Both the position numbers and the translations under genes were made by a program. From Vanrija pseudolonga (Eukaryota > Basidiomycota > Tremellomycetes > Trichosporonales > Trichosporonaceae), in the NCBI RefSeq assembly GCF_020906515.1, contig NC_085849.1, forward strand, positions 806,001 through 870,000: a stretch of 64,000 bases of DNA. Direction: 5' to 3'. The notes under the pieces were generated by a model, which saw only the letters and a list, made by a program, of their open reading frames with translations, had not been told where the DNA came from and ran no database searches. Shown one piece after another: positions 46,271-57,649 of the stretch. Positions within the stretch are counted from its first letter, which is position 1. Every line of letters begins with the position of its first letter.

Positions 46271-47582
46271 GCCTTCACCTTCATTTAGAATTTCATTGAT
46301 ACCCGCTCTTTGATAGAGAATACCATTTGTCACGCTGTAGCCTCATTATGTGATCTAGCATTGATGTCCCCGGGTGTTGCATGGGTGCGAGGCGGTGTCG
46401 GCGGCGTCGAGTGGTCTCACCAGCAGATTCAAGATCATTGGCCGCGAAATGGGGTCGGCGCCATGTGCTGCGCAGCGCTTTCAGGCCTTCAGGGGATGAG
46501 ATACGACCAGTGCAGTGCAACGGAGGCGAGCGGAGCCGGGTGGTGAGGGCATAGAGGTAGCGAGGTGAAGTAGAAGGCGAGGGCTCGCTTGGGAGGGAGA
46601 TACGGGGGTGTGAAGGCTGCACCGCCGCGTCGAGGGTAGCGAGGCGACGAGGCACAACACAAGGCAGCCCACGGCCCACAACACGCCGCGAAGAAGTGAC
46701 CAAATCGACCGCCGTCAGTACATCATCAGCCGCAACCTCTGCTCCCAAAGGCAGCGCCACAAGACAGTGTCCACTCATACGATACATCCCACAAGCCGCG
46801 GCAAGCCGCGACAAATGTGTGCCCAAAGCGAAACGTCGTGCCCGCGATCCTCCGGCGAGGTAGCGACCGGCAGCGACGTATTAAGAAGGCGTGTATCTTC
46901 TCCAACGGCCATATGGCCCCGTCCGTAGGGGGTGAGAAGGACGCGACCTGGTTTTATTGTTGGAGTTGCGAATATGTGAGGAGCAGAAGCTGGTGCGCGG
47001 TCGGAATTTATGCTGTCGGCAACCCGTCGTGCCTGAGTCGCCAAGCCACGTGGATGCCAACCGCCACACTGCCTTGGGAGTTTGGATTCCTCGATAACGC
47101 CGAGTTTGCCCCCGCTCCAGAGTTTCGAGCTGGCCTCGTCCTGCAGAGAGTGCAGCGGTCGCCTGGTGCTGCTGCCGCCTGCAGGCTGCTGCACTGCCAG
47201 ACTCTCTGCTCGCTGCCACCGCCGCTCGTCGTTCAAGCCCTCTTGCTCAACGTTTGTCTCCTCAACCGTCAACAAAAAAAAACTGTGCGTATGGCGCCGT
47301 GGCGACTACAGAGGGCGAAGTGCTGACCGTTGTTCCTCTCGCTGTCATCTCGCCGCTTCGCAAATTTGTCGTGTGCCGCTTGCTCGCGTTGTCGTGCCGT
47401 CGAAATTGTCAAATTGTCACCTGGACGTCGAAACTGTGACCTGTCGTCGACTACACTCGCTCCATCTCTCCTCTTGGAATCTCGAACCTCCCTCGCTCTT
47501 GCTCCCCCCACTGCCCTTTGCTCGCGCTGCTCTCTCTCTGTCCCCCGGCACTCCCCCAACCTCAATTTCCACCCACAGCACA
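46271..47582. other. PL14 3' region and eL36 promoter
   Basis: This 1.3 kb lies downstream of the PL14-type gene and upstream of the eL36 start. The last 250 bases are C/T-rich, usual for ribosomal-protein promoters in these yeasts. An open frame at 46817-47326 (+) is Cys/Arg-rich and domain-free, and I do not call it. Confidence 0.45.
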
Positions 47583-48225
47583 ATGGCTCGCTCGAACCTC
47601 CGTTACGGCCTCAACAAGGGACACCCCACGACCGTCATCCCCAAGACGGTCAAGCCCTCGAACAAGAAGGGTGTCAAGACGTGAGTGGAGAGGCGATGGG
47701 CTGGGCGAACAGGCAGGAAAGCAAGGCAGGGCACGGGCAGGACGGACAAGGACTGGGAAGGACGAACGGAGGGTCCGACTGGACGGTGCAACCCACCCTC
47801 GTCACGTCGTGCGATGGGATCACGAACAGCTCAGCGCTCGATCTACCGTTGTCCTCCCCGTGGTGCCGCTGCGATCTCCGTCCTGTCGCTTGTCCTGCCG
47901 CTGTACCACCTGGCGCCCACAACCCAGCCACACCCCAAGACCCCCCACTAACCCACCCCCCAGCGAGAAGAAGACCTTCGTCAAGTCGATCGTCCGTGAG
48001 GTTGCCGGCTTCGCCCCCTACGAGAAGCGCATTATGGAGTTGCTGCGTAACTCGAAGGACAAGAAGGCCAAGAAGCTCACCAAGAAGCGTGTAGGTGTCA
48101 AGATGCCCATTTTCCCCATGTTGTGCTCACACCCCGCCCAGCTCGGCACCCTCCTCCGCTCCAAGCGCAAGGTCGAGGAGCTCTCCGCCATCATCCAGGA
48201 GCAGCGTCGCCAGGCCGGCCACTAA
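47583..48225 (+). CDS. RPL36: 60S ribosomal protein eL36
   Basis: Exons 47583-47680, 47964-48090 and 48142-48225 give 102 residues, the standard size. The sequence opens [19 protein letters not shown], contains [20 protein letters not shown], and ends with [18 protein letters not shown], matching eL36. It is a surface protein of the large subunit. The first intron (283 nt) is long for this genome, and first introns of ribosomal-protein genes often are. Phase at both junctions agrees. Confidence 0.97.
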
Positions 48226-48494
48226 ACCTCTCTCTTTTCTCTAGGGATCTGAGGAGTCGTCGGGAGCCGCCTTGTATCTTCATCGCCGCCGATGCAGCTG
48301 TGGTGATTAGGTCTGCATGGCATGATATAGCATGGGCATAGTGGGGTTGTGGGCGGCAGGCGGTGACGAGGAGCAACTGACCAAGGGGTGTGGTGGGGAG
48401 AGGGATGGCTGCAGTGGTAGTGGAGACGGGCCCCTGTGAACGGCGAGCAGTGCGCACTCTGCTAGTCGCAGCATACCAAGCCGACACCACCGCG

Positions 48495-49416
48495 CTACAC
48501 TCTCAACCACACATCCTCCCTCGTCTTCCTATTCTCGGCCTTGCGCCGCTCCATCTCAGCATTAGCAGCCTCGGCGACCGCGTCGGCCTCCTCGTCCTTG
48601 CTGGCGTCGGACCCGGACTCTGCGCGGCGCGTCATGGTCGCCCACCAGCCGTCCTTGAAGCGGAACTTGTCGGGTCGGTGGCGCCATGCGAACTGGGTGT
48701 GTGTGTGAGCGGGTGCGGGGGCGTGCGCTGGAGATGGGATGGAAGACAAGCGCCTGTATGGGCTGGAGATGAAGCGAGTCGTGTGTGCCAAGCTGGGCTT
48801 GGTGAGGGAGGCGGTCGGCTGTGGCGCCACACAACCTCGCACCCAACCTGATTCCTCCTCACGGCAGTCATGCCCTGCTCCTGTGCAATCACGAGCGACG
48901 CGACCAGAAGCTGCCACCACAGCTCGGTGCTCGTGGCGCCACCAAAACCCTCATCCATCACCTCCTCTGCCCATCCCCCATCGCCTAAACCCACCTTGAT
49001 CACCCCCGTCCCCAACCCGATCGCAATACTCCCCATCAGCCCAGGCGCAGCGAAGAACGCGAGCCCAGACCCAAGGGAGCCGAGCACCCCGAAGCCGACC
49101 ACGGCGATCACGGACCCGACGGCGCCGTACAGCGCGATGCGGAGCAGCCGGCGGACGGCGTACCGCAGGACATAGCTGGGTCATGTCAGCCGCCGGGCTC
49201 CAGAGAGGACAGGTAGGTAGGTACCCACCGCAGCGTCGTGAGGAAGGAGCGCGTCGTCAGACTCTTTGGCGCGGCGCCGGCGCTGCTCCCGAGCGCGAGA
49301 TACTTGAGATTCGTCTTGGTGCTCTGCAGGCGCGAGTCGTGCGCGGGGGCGGAGGCCGGGGCCGGCGGGGATGCGGGGGTCGCGGCCGGGGCCGGGGCCG
49401 TCGGCTGGGCTGACAT
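48495..49416 (-). CDS. Small membrane protein, unknown family
   Basis: Exons 49416-49229, 49175-48848 and 48692-48495 give 237 residues. The first 25 residues are almost all Ala/Pro/Thr. A basic segment (VLRYAVRRLLRIALYG) leads into two adjacent hydrophobic helices (GSVIAVVGFGVLGSLGSG and FFAAPGLMGSIAIGLG), probably a hairpin or two-pass anchor. The C-terminal part is charged and helical (ADAVAEAANAEMERRKAENR). I do not recognise the family. A mitochondrial or ER location is possible. The second intron starts GTTGGG, a weaker donor, and was chosen because the upstream frame otherwise runs into low-complexity sequence. Confidence 0.6.
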
Positions 49417-50259
49417 TGTGCGCGGGGTGAGTAGTGAGTGAGCAAGTGTGCTGTCAGTTGTCAGCTCAGTTCGGGCAGCGGACCGTCGGGGTGAGGGAGG
49501 GTCGGGCCCGTCGGTGGTGCTGCTGCCATCACTGCGGCGATGACGTCGGGTGGGGATGCTGCCTCAGCCACTTTTTATGATCGAGCCAGCCGCTGTCCAA
49601 GCTCCGGTTCCTACGGCAGCATGGCTGGTATGGTTTGAGCGACCGACCGACCGAGACTTGGCGCCTGTCAGCATGCACACGATCTACCGGCATAGCCCAA
49701 CTGGCCCAATGCATGCCCACGCATCTTTGTAATGGCCCCCACGGCGTTCAAATGGTGGTAATAGTGCTCATTCCGCGCTCATGTCGAATTCTTCCCACGG
49801 TCGATCTCAACCAGCCGAGGCGGCGACTCAATGAGCGATTAGGCCCCCCTCCCTCCCTGTCGCCTGCCTGCCTACGCTGCCTGGCCCTTCCTTCCCTCTC
49901 GTGCGCCCCTTGCCTTGCCCTCCGCCTGCCGCCTCCGCCGCCGCCGCCCATCACTCACTCACTCGCTCGCTGCCAACCACCCTCGCAGGCTCCATCACTT
50001 ATCTCCCCTTGTTCTACTTTATCCATTGTGCGACTCTACTCTACGTCAGTCTGCGACTAGGACGTCTTCACACACACACACACTACACAGCAGCCGCTGC
50101 ATACCTTGCCGCTTCGTCCCAGGCCTCGTACACACACACCCGGCCTCGAACACCACCACCACCACCCCCACACACCAACCCCTCCTCCCCCACTCGACTT
50201 GTGTTGTTCAAGTCGACGCATCACACACCCACTCCCACACCCACATCACCACCACCACC
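49417..50259. other. Divergent promoter region
   Basis: The 0.84 kb between the membrane-protein gene and the phosphogluconolactonase gene is C/T-rich on its right side. It has a CA dinucleotide run near 50070 and CAC-rich leader up to the start codon. No gene was recognised. Confidence 0.45.
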
Positions 50260-51435
50260 ATGCCGCCCCCTCCCCCCGCCCCTCCCGTCTTCTACTCGTT
50301 CCCCGACAACCAGAAGCTTGTCGGTGCGTTATCCTCCGGCGTTGCTGGCATTGCTGGCGTTGCTCCCTCGCTCTTGCTTGCCTACCGAGCAAGCGCCCGA
50401 AGCGACCCACGCAAATCTCCACAACCCCCCCTTTGGCTACGCCGCTGACACGTCACGCGCACAGACTCGCTCGCCAACTTTGTGATCAAGGCGCAGCGCG
50501 ATGCCGTGGAGAAGCGCGGAAAGTTCACCATTGCCCTTTCTGGCGGTTCGCTCGCCGCCAACCTGCGCGGTCTGGCTGGACAGGAGAATGTCCAGTGGGA
50601 CAAGTGGTGAGTTGGAATCAATGATGACGCTGGGCGCTGACAACCACCCCAGGGAGGTCTTCTTCTGTGACGAGCGTGCCGTGCCGCTCGACTCGGAGGA
50701 CTCAAACTACCACTCAAACTATGTCTCGTTCCTGCAGCACGTCCCCATCCCACCAAAGCAGATCCACACCATCAACCCGGCCTACCTTGACGACCTCGAG
50801 GAGCTGGCTGACGACTACGAGAAGCAGCTTGTTGGCCACTTTGCCGCTTCCAACGCCGCCCGCTACCCCACTTTCGACCTGATGCTCCTCGGTATGGGCA
50901 AGGAGGGCGAGACGTGCTCCCTGTTCGCTGGACATGAGGTGCTGAGCGAGCGTGACGCCTGGGTCACTTCGCTGGATGACGCGCCAAACGGACCCAAGAG
51001 GCGTATTACCATGACGTGAGTGTACGAGCCGCCGCGCGCGCCGGGCGCCAGCCGGGCGAGCGAGGGGGCGACTGCATGGGCACTGCTAACTCTTCCCCAG
51101 CATCCCCGTCCTCACTCACTGCTACCGCGCCGTCTTTGTCGTCTCTGGCTCAGAAAAGGCCGAGCTGCTCCACACTGTGCTTGACGAGCCCGAGACTGGC
51201 CTGCCCTGCTCGCGTGTCCGCCCAGCGTAAGTGGCTGCCCGGTTGGGTTTCCCTAGCCACTGACACACCCAGCGCCCCTGGTCTCGTGTTCTGGTTCGCC
51301 GATGCCGACGCCGCCCGCCTGACCAAGTACCCTCCCACCACCTTCAGGTGGATCGACAACCAGAAGGAGGCCGAGGAGGCGGTTGCCGCTGCCAAGGAGA
51401 GAGCTGCGCGCCGCGCGGCCCAGGACGCCGAGTAG
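50260..51435 (+). CDS. 6-phosphogluconolactonase homologue with altered active-site motif
   Basis: Exons 50260-50323, 50465-50606, 50653-51015, 51101-51226 and 51273-51435 give 285 residues. Family motifs are clear: [32 protein letters not shown], and FDLMLLGMG. In active members the last motif continues G-x-D-G-H-T-x-S-L-F. Here it reads [13 protein letters not shown], so both the Asp and the catalytic His are Glu. The usual reaction is hydrolysis of 6-phosphogluconolactone in the oxidative pentose phosphate pathway. This copy may be slow, inactive or regulatory, like the yeast Sol1/Sol2 paralogues, which have other roles. Codon use and splicing look normal, so it is not a decaying gene. Confidence 0.88.
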
Positions 51436-51703
51436 TTTGTCCGAGTTCGTCCCCCTCATTCCCGCCCACCGTATCACCGAGACGAGATGAGATACCGCGC
51501 GACGGTGTCACCGCGGCGCTGAGCGTTCTAAATATCAATGCAGATGTACACAGCTATGAGTAGTGGTTGGGTGGGGGGTAGGGGGTGGGGGTGGGGTGAT
51601 TCGGGGGTGGTGGCTTTGTGGCGCAGCGCGCATCACGTTGTTGTTGCTGATCTCCCCCACGTTGATTGTCATCGGCCTTTGCACGTTGCTCGTTGCTTGC
51701 AGC

Positions 51704-53393
51704 TCAGAACCTGCAGCTGCCAGCCCAGCGAGGGAACGCAACGACGTCGCGCACGTTGCCGACGCCCGTGACCCAACAGACCCAGCGTTCCCAGCCCATG
51801 CCCCACCCGCCGTGAGGGACAGACCCGAACCTCCGGAGGTCGAGGTACCAGTCGTACTCGTGCTCGCTCAGTCCCGACGCGGCCATGCGGGCGCGGAGCG
51901 CGTCGAGGTTGTGCTCGCGCATCGAGCCGCCGGCCATCTCGCCAATACCGGGGAACAGCAGGTCGAAGCACGCGACCGTCGGGCCATGCGCCGCGGCAGC
52001 CGCCTCGGGTCCACTGGGGAGCATGTAGAACGGCTTCAGTGCGGCGGGATAGTCGGTGACGAACACCGGCCCGTTGAAGTGCGTGCCGGCGAGCCACTTC
52101 TCGTGCTCCGAGCTCAGGCCGTCGCCCCACGTCGGCGCGTGCTCGAACGGCACGACGGCGTGCTCGTCGGCGAGGAGCGCCACGGCATCCGTGTACGTGA
52201 TGCGCGCGAACGGCGTCGTGGCGGCCGCGAGGAGGTGATCCAGCGGGCCCGCGGCCTCACCCTCACCCCCGCTCTCCCCCTCGCCCTGCTCCGCCGCGAG
52301 CGTCTGCGCAATCTTGGCCAAGTCGGCGCGTGCGCGCGTCGCCCGGCGCGAGTCGTACGCCAGCAGCCTGCTCAGCACGCCGCGGAACGCGGCCTCGGCG
52401 ACGTCGAGCAGGCCGTCGAGCGTGTCGACGAACGCGACCTCCGCCTCGAGCATGTAGAACTCGGCCAAGTGGCGGCTCGTCATGCTCGGCTCGGCGCGGA
52501 ACGCCGGGCTGAGCGTGTATGTCCTGCCCAGGGCGTGCGTCGGCGCCTCGAGGTGCAGCTGCCCGCTGACGGCGAGGTTGGTCGGCCGCGGGAAGAACGG
52601 CGCCGGGGAGCCCTCCGGCCCGGGGAGGGACTGGGACAGCGTGAAGACTTCTCCGGCGCCCTCACAGTCTGACGAGGTGAGGATCGGGGTGTGGACGTGG
52701 ACGAATTCGTGGTCCTGGGCGCCGTGTCAGCTGCCATCGCTACCGTCCTCCCGGGCACCCCGCTCGCGGCCTGCGGCCGCTCACGCACCTCAAACCAATC
52801 ATGCCAATCCCGCGCGAGCGCATCCCGCACCCGCATAACGCCGGCCGTCTGCGTCGTCCGAAAGCGCATATGCGCGTGCTCGCGCAGCAGGGGGGCAGGC
52901 AAGGCCTTCTTCTGGATGGGGTACGCGTCGGGGTCGGACGGCCCCAGGACGCGCGCGTCGGAGACTTGCAGTTCGAGCGCTTGGCCGCGTCCGCGGGAGG
53001 GGGAGAGGGTGCCGCTTAGGCGGACTGAGGAGCCGAGTGTGATGCTGAAGAGCGGGCGTCAGCGAGCGAGCTGGGTGGGGCTGGAAACATCGCGGCGATG
53101 AGCACGACAGAGCGGGCTGGACAGCAGCCGGCGCACTCGCCCTCGCGCCTGCGGCGCACGCGCGCGACTCACCCCTCCGCCGTCCTCCCCTTCAGCACAG
53201 CCTGCACGCTGTCCCCGCTCCCGTCGTCGACCTCGGCGAACGCGACGTTCTTGTGCGCGCGCACGGAGCGGACCCAGCCGTTGACGGTGGCCTGCGACGG
53301 GCCCGCGTCGGCGGTCGCGGCGGCGGATGCGAGCGCCGCGCGGACCGTCGGCGTGAGTGCGTTGGCGCGGGCTAGGGCGCGTGTGGGACGCAT
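51704..53393 (-). CDS. SLM5: Mitochondrial asparaginyl-tRNA synthetase
   Basis: Exons 53393-53173, 53044-52789 and 52714-51704 give 495 residues. The N-terminus is basic and Ala-rich, like a mitochondrial presequence. An OB-fold anticodon-binding domain follows ([19 protein letters not shown], then [12 protein letters not shown]). The class II core has motif 2 ([21 protein letters not shown] region) and motif 3 ([20 protein letters not shown]). It charges mitochondrial tRNA-Asn. The Asn-type rather than Asp-type call rests on the overall resemblance to bacterial AsnS and on [11 protein letters not shown]. The first intron (128 nt) and second intron (74 nt) are in phase. Confidence 0.92.
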
Positions 53394-53576
53394 TTGTCGT
53401 GTGGTGAGATGGAGTAGCGCCGAGATCGAGTTATCAACAATCTACTGTAGTCGTCGGCTGCCGGCCGACTTTTTGCTCCCGACCACTGCCGACGCCGATC
53501 ACCTCCACCCACCACCACCCACCCCACTGCCCAACCCGATGCATGTACTGTACAATAATGATGGTGGCGCCTACGC

Positions 53577-54622
53577 CTAGAAGAAAATGGGACTCGGACA
53601 CGGGTTGTCACCCGCCTGGCAGAGCGCAAAGCGCGGATCGACGCGCTTCTTCTCCTGGTCAGTGAGCGGGCCACACACGTCCGGGTGACATGGGAAATAT
53701 TCGCCATTGACGCGGGTATGTGCCGTCTCGTATAGTGTTTGTAGGCGCGCCGCTAGCGGAGGGTGCGATGGCCCGCAGATGTCGGTGACGTGCTTGGCCC
53801 AGATGAAGTAGGCCTGGATACGGCGGACCGTCCAGCCGACTGGTGGGGAGCGGCTGATGGACTCGAGGTTGTGCAGTTTGCTGGCGTGTCGCGTCAGTTA
53901 CGCGCTCGCTGTGAGAAGCCCAAGTCTCTCGCCCACTCACTCGGCCAGCTTGACCTGCTGCGCTTCCCGGCTCTTGAGCGGTGCGGTCCGCAGCTGCTCC
54001 GCCTTGCGCTCCTGTCCCGTCAACGTCGTGTCGTCGGTACACTCCTCGACGATTGACGCGACCTCTGGCCCAAACGCGCGGATTACTTCCTCTGCGCGGG
54101 TTAGCTGGGCCTCTCAACGCACCCACCAATCGTCGTATGCGTGTCCTCTACTGTGTCATGGAGGACGGCGGCCTGCAGAACCCGGATATCGGTGACGCCG
54201 GTTGACGAGAGTAGGTTGGCGACCGCCTGGAATTGTCAGCGCCCTCCTTGCCTTCCCTCGTCTTTCCCGACGCGCCCGCCCACTCACAACAGGGTGGTTG
54301 ATGTACGGCGTCTGGTCGAGATCCTTGCGACGCTGGCAACGGTGTTTCTACGCGTCGTCAGCTGGTGCCCACATCTCTGCGGACTCACATAGGCTGCAAA
54401 GTCGACCGTCCGGAGCATGAGCGCGAGCGGCGGCTCGTCGCCCTCGGGGCACTCGTGCTTGCGCTCGTCGAGCGGCGGGCTCTGCCGCAGCGCGGGCGAG
54501 TGCAGGCGGATGTCGTCGTCGTGGTGATGCAGGCCGAGGTAGCTGCTGCTGCCGCTGCCGTTGCCGTGGGGAAGGCCGTGGCCGTTGGCCGCGGCGGAGC
54601 CCTCTGGTGGAGGCGTGTTCAT
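53577..54622 (-). CDS. MESH1-type HD hydrolase (metazoan SpoT homologue)
   Basis: Exons 54622-54389, 54347-54288, 54226-54127, 54091-53941 and 53880-53577 give 282 residues. The HD domain has its metal and substrate motifs spread over the exons: AAYKHRCQRRKD, TPYINHPV, VLQAAVLHDTVEDT and KLADKLHNLESI. These match MESH1 (HDDC3), which removes 3'-pyrophosphate from ppGpp and, in animals, 2'-phosphate from NADPH. All four expected metal ligands (H, HD, D) are present. A 75-residue Gly/His/Asp-rich N-terminal extension precedes the domain. The first ATG in frame is at 54622; upstream codons in that frame lack an ATG. Confidence 0.9.
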
Positions 54623-55629
54623 GGTCGGGTGGTCGGAGCCCACGAGCAGCCGCCTGAAGATGTGCAAGCGGGCCGAGGGGACGGTGGAGAGGGAGCGGCG
54701 CGTAGTGATGCGCGCGGAGTGGAGGGTGAGGTGGGACGCGGCGGCGACGGCAACGGCGGAAGAGGCGGCGGTGCGGAGAGGCGAAATGACGGGTGATTAG
54801 CAAGACGAGAGCAAGAGTGAGTTGACGGGGTTGGCGGGTGGCGCGGCGGCGGCAGCGAGCACTTCTAACCGGCAAAGCAGGCAGTCACAACGTGTGCAGG
54901 GGCCTTTTGTTCGGGTGAACGACGCAGGCGCCAAGCTGGTGGCGTCGAGGGGGGGGGGGGGGGGAGGGGGGGCAGGGAGGGAGGCGCAGAGGCGTGAGCG
55001 ACAACGACCTGTTCAACGTTTGTGCTGACTGCTGCTCGTTGATCGTCGTCGGTGCGGAGATTCGGACGCGGTGGGAAACGGGCGGGCGGCACGGGGCGGC
55101 AGCAGCGGGGGGCTGGGGCTGGAGCCGGAGCGCGTAGTCGGTGTGGTATGGACGTGCCGTGCGTTTCGGTGTGTGAGAAGATTGCTTTGGGTGGCGGCGT
55201 GAGTCGTCGTCGGTCGTGCGTCGTCGTCGTCGTCGTTTGTCGTAGCAAATGAACGAGTGGCTGATGCATCCAGCCAGTGCAGTGTCGCCCGCCCGCTGCG
55301 GCCGCTGCTGAGATAACGCGCGCGATCCGGTACTCCGAGCCAATGAGGGTCGGGCTTGGCCAAAACTTGCCGCAACAAGGCCGCACCAGCTTACAAATGA
55401 TGTCACTGGCAGCTGGCAGCCAGACGAGTCAAGACCAACTTGTTAACATGCTTGCTACGGCTACAGAGCACAAACTATGCACAAACCCAGGACAATGGTA
55501 CGCACCCAGACCAGCCCGCTTCACCAACGCCACCTCCCATCGAGCAGTGACTACCACACGAGCCGCGGCTCCTATCAGTCTCTCACACGACCTCTCCCGC
55601 CGATCACCTCCCACCATTCCGCCCACCCC
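54623..55629. other. MESH1 promoter region with poly-G run
   Basis: This 1 kb lies upstream of the MESH1-type gene and downstream of the pseudokinase stop. It holds an uninterrupted G run near 54950 and a CGT/GTC trinucleotide stretch near 55210-55240. Open frames in it are repetitive and not called. Confidence 0.45.
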
Positions 55630-57649
55630 CTACTCCTCTGGAAGCAGCCACGGCGGGGTAAGATTCCGCAGCTCGGGGGGCACCTCGAGCCCAAACTCAT
55701 TGTACACGCTCCTGAGCTCGTCGTCCAGGTCGACCTTTTCACGCGGCTTGCTCGCGTCGACCTCCCATGCGGTTTCAAAGTCGACGAGGCGCAGCGCGCC
55801 CGTCGGCGAGACGCACACATGCGCCGCGCGGAGGTTGCCGTGGAATACGCCGGCGGCATGGAGCTTCTTGTACAGCGGGACGATTTTGAGCCTGCCGTGT
55901 CAGTCGGGCCACTCACCCGAGGTGACTACCCCCAGAAACTAGTACTCACGCCGTGTCGGGATCCACTTCCGCACTGGTCATTGCTACCGGCTCGCCGACG
56001 TCCTCGAGCAGCATGATAAGAATGTCGGTGCGGTTGGAACCAAAGTAGCCCTCGTACAGCCCGTGAAAGTGCGGCACGACAGTGCCCTGTAGCGCCTGCA
56101 GAGGAGAACAGAACATTTCCGCCTCGTTCCTCACGTCGGAGCGGATAGACGCGCGCCCGCGCTTACGCCGCGTATCTGTCGCCGGGAAATCGGACAGGAT
56201 GACAATCTTGGCAACGAGGGGATGTGCCACGTTGCACGGTTCGACGGAATCTACGCGGAACGTGTCGTAGATTGGCCCGCTGGCGATCAGCTCGCCGAGA
56301 ACCAGATCAAACCCGAATGTGGCGGCCCGGTCGAAAAACGACAACAGCGTCTCCTCGTCCGTCGGGTACGTCTGGGCCAGCTCGGTGACGATTTGCGTTT
56401 GCTCGTTTGCATCTAGCCCCTTGAGATGGTCAGCATGCAGTGAAGAACTCCAGGCGCACAGTTATATACGTCTGCACTGTCGGTGGCAGATCGATCGTCG
56501 GGTCGTCCCGGACCGGTGCTGTGGCACGAGGCAGTAGACCCGGGCTGCCGGGGTAGTCTGTCCACCGGTCAAACGTGTCGTCTGAGCGATGCAATGCTAA
56601 AGAAAGGATAAGTTGGAGCAGGTTGATGTCCTCTGGTGGTGGCCGTGGTGTGCCGTACCCCAGCAGGCCCGACCATTTCAGCTCATTGGCGCCAGTTCGG
56701 CTCAGCACCGAGCTGTTGAACCATGCACTCGCGACCAGCGTATCGCAGCGGTATACGTGCATTTTCTCCCACAGCTGGAGACGGCGTGAGTAATTTCGCC
56801 TCTGTGCCATACACGCACCTGCGCCATCGCATCGACCCAAAAGGACGCCTGCCCATCTCGGAGGTTCGAGTTGAACGAGCGGAGTTTGCCGCTCGCGTGC
56901 GACAGGTAGACGGTGAAGCCGTGCTCGGATTCCACCTCTTTCATGAATGCCGGGCGATCATAGTGACTGAAAATTGCCCACATCCGAGCCTCTAGTAGCG
57001 CCATGGCAGCGTACCCTGTCGCGTGGTTGGCAATGCACACTGCCTCGGCTGTCGACGTCGGGTTGGCGGCGCCTCCCACCCCTCTTCCGAGATACGTTGT
57101 CTCCCCTTCGAGGTTCCACGTTGACCAAAAGTGAGCGTTTTTTGGATCCCGCCGCAATGCGGGGTTCACCACGAGACTGTTGACAAGGCCGAACGCTTGG
57201 CACAGTGCCGCGGTGAGATCTTCTTGCGACAAGGGACCGTAGAATAGCGACCGGCGGGCTGATTGTTCGTGTTCGGAAACCAGCTCTGATGGGACAGGTG
57301 AATCGAGCTTGAGCTGGCTCTCGAGCGTGGACAAGAAGGGCGGAAACGCGTCCCTGTCGAAGCGCACCACGACGTGCTGCCCAGGAGTGGCGGCAAATAC
57401 GATGCTCGCCTGGGAAGTCGGCCCTCGGAGGTGGTCGGGGGCGCGCTCGTCCACCGGGCCGTTAGGTGGCGAAGTGATCTCAATGGGGAAGAAGCCTCGC
57501 CGAAGAAACTCGCGCAGTGTCGGGACATCGAGCCCTTCGTCTGGCGACGAGAGGCGCGGCGGGCACGGCGTCGACGCGTCGCTGTCCGCCCGGTCACGGT
57601 CGGGGGTCGTGGCCATTCCCCCCCTCGCCGCGGGGATTGTGGTTACCAT
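55630..57649 (-). CDS. Two-domain protein ending in a degenerate kinase-like domain
   Basis: Exons 57649-56819, 56774-56478, 56419-55950 and 55891-55630 give 619 residues. Residues 1-375 form a fungal domain I do not recognise (TLREFLRRGFFPIEI, HVVVRFDRDAFPPFL, FWSTWNLEGETTYLGRG). Residues about 400-619 look like the small kinase-like fold: LVAKIVILSDF (strand with the ATP lysine), ILIMLLEDVGEPV (hinge), then GVFHGNLRAAHVCV and LRLVDFETAWEV. The catalytic HxD position is Asn (HGNL) and the metal-binding DFG reads DFE, so it is probably a pseudokinase. The join between exons 2 and 3 (donor GTGCAG, acceptor ctcaag) is the least certain. If it is wrong, this is two adjacent genes. Confidence 0.55.

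Noticed and set aside
46817-47326. A 169-residue open frame before eL36
   Set aside because: It has no domain, ends inside the ribosomal-protein promoter, and fits the chance length of open frames here.
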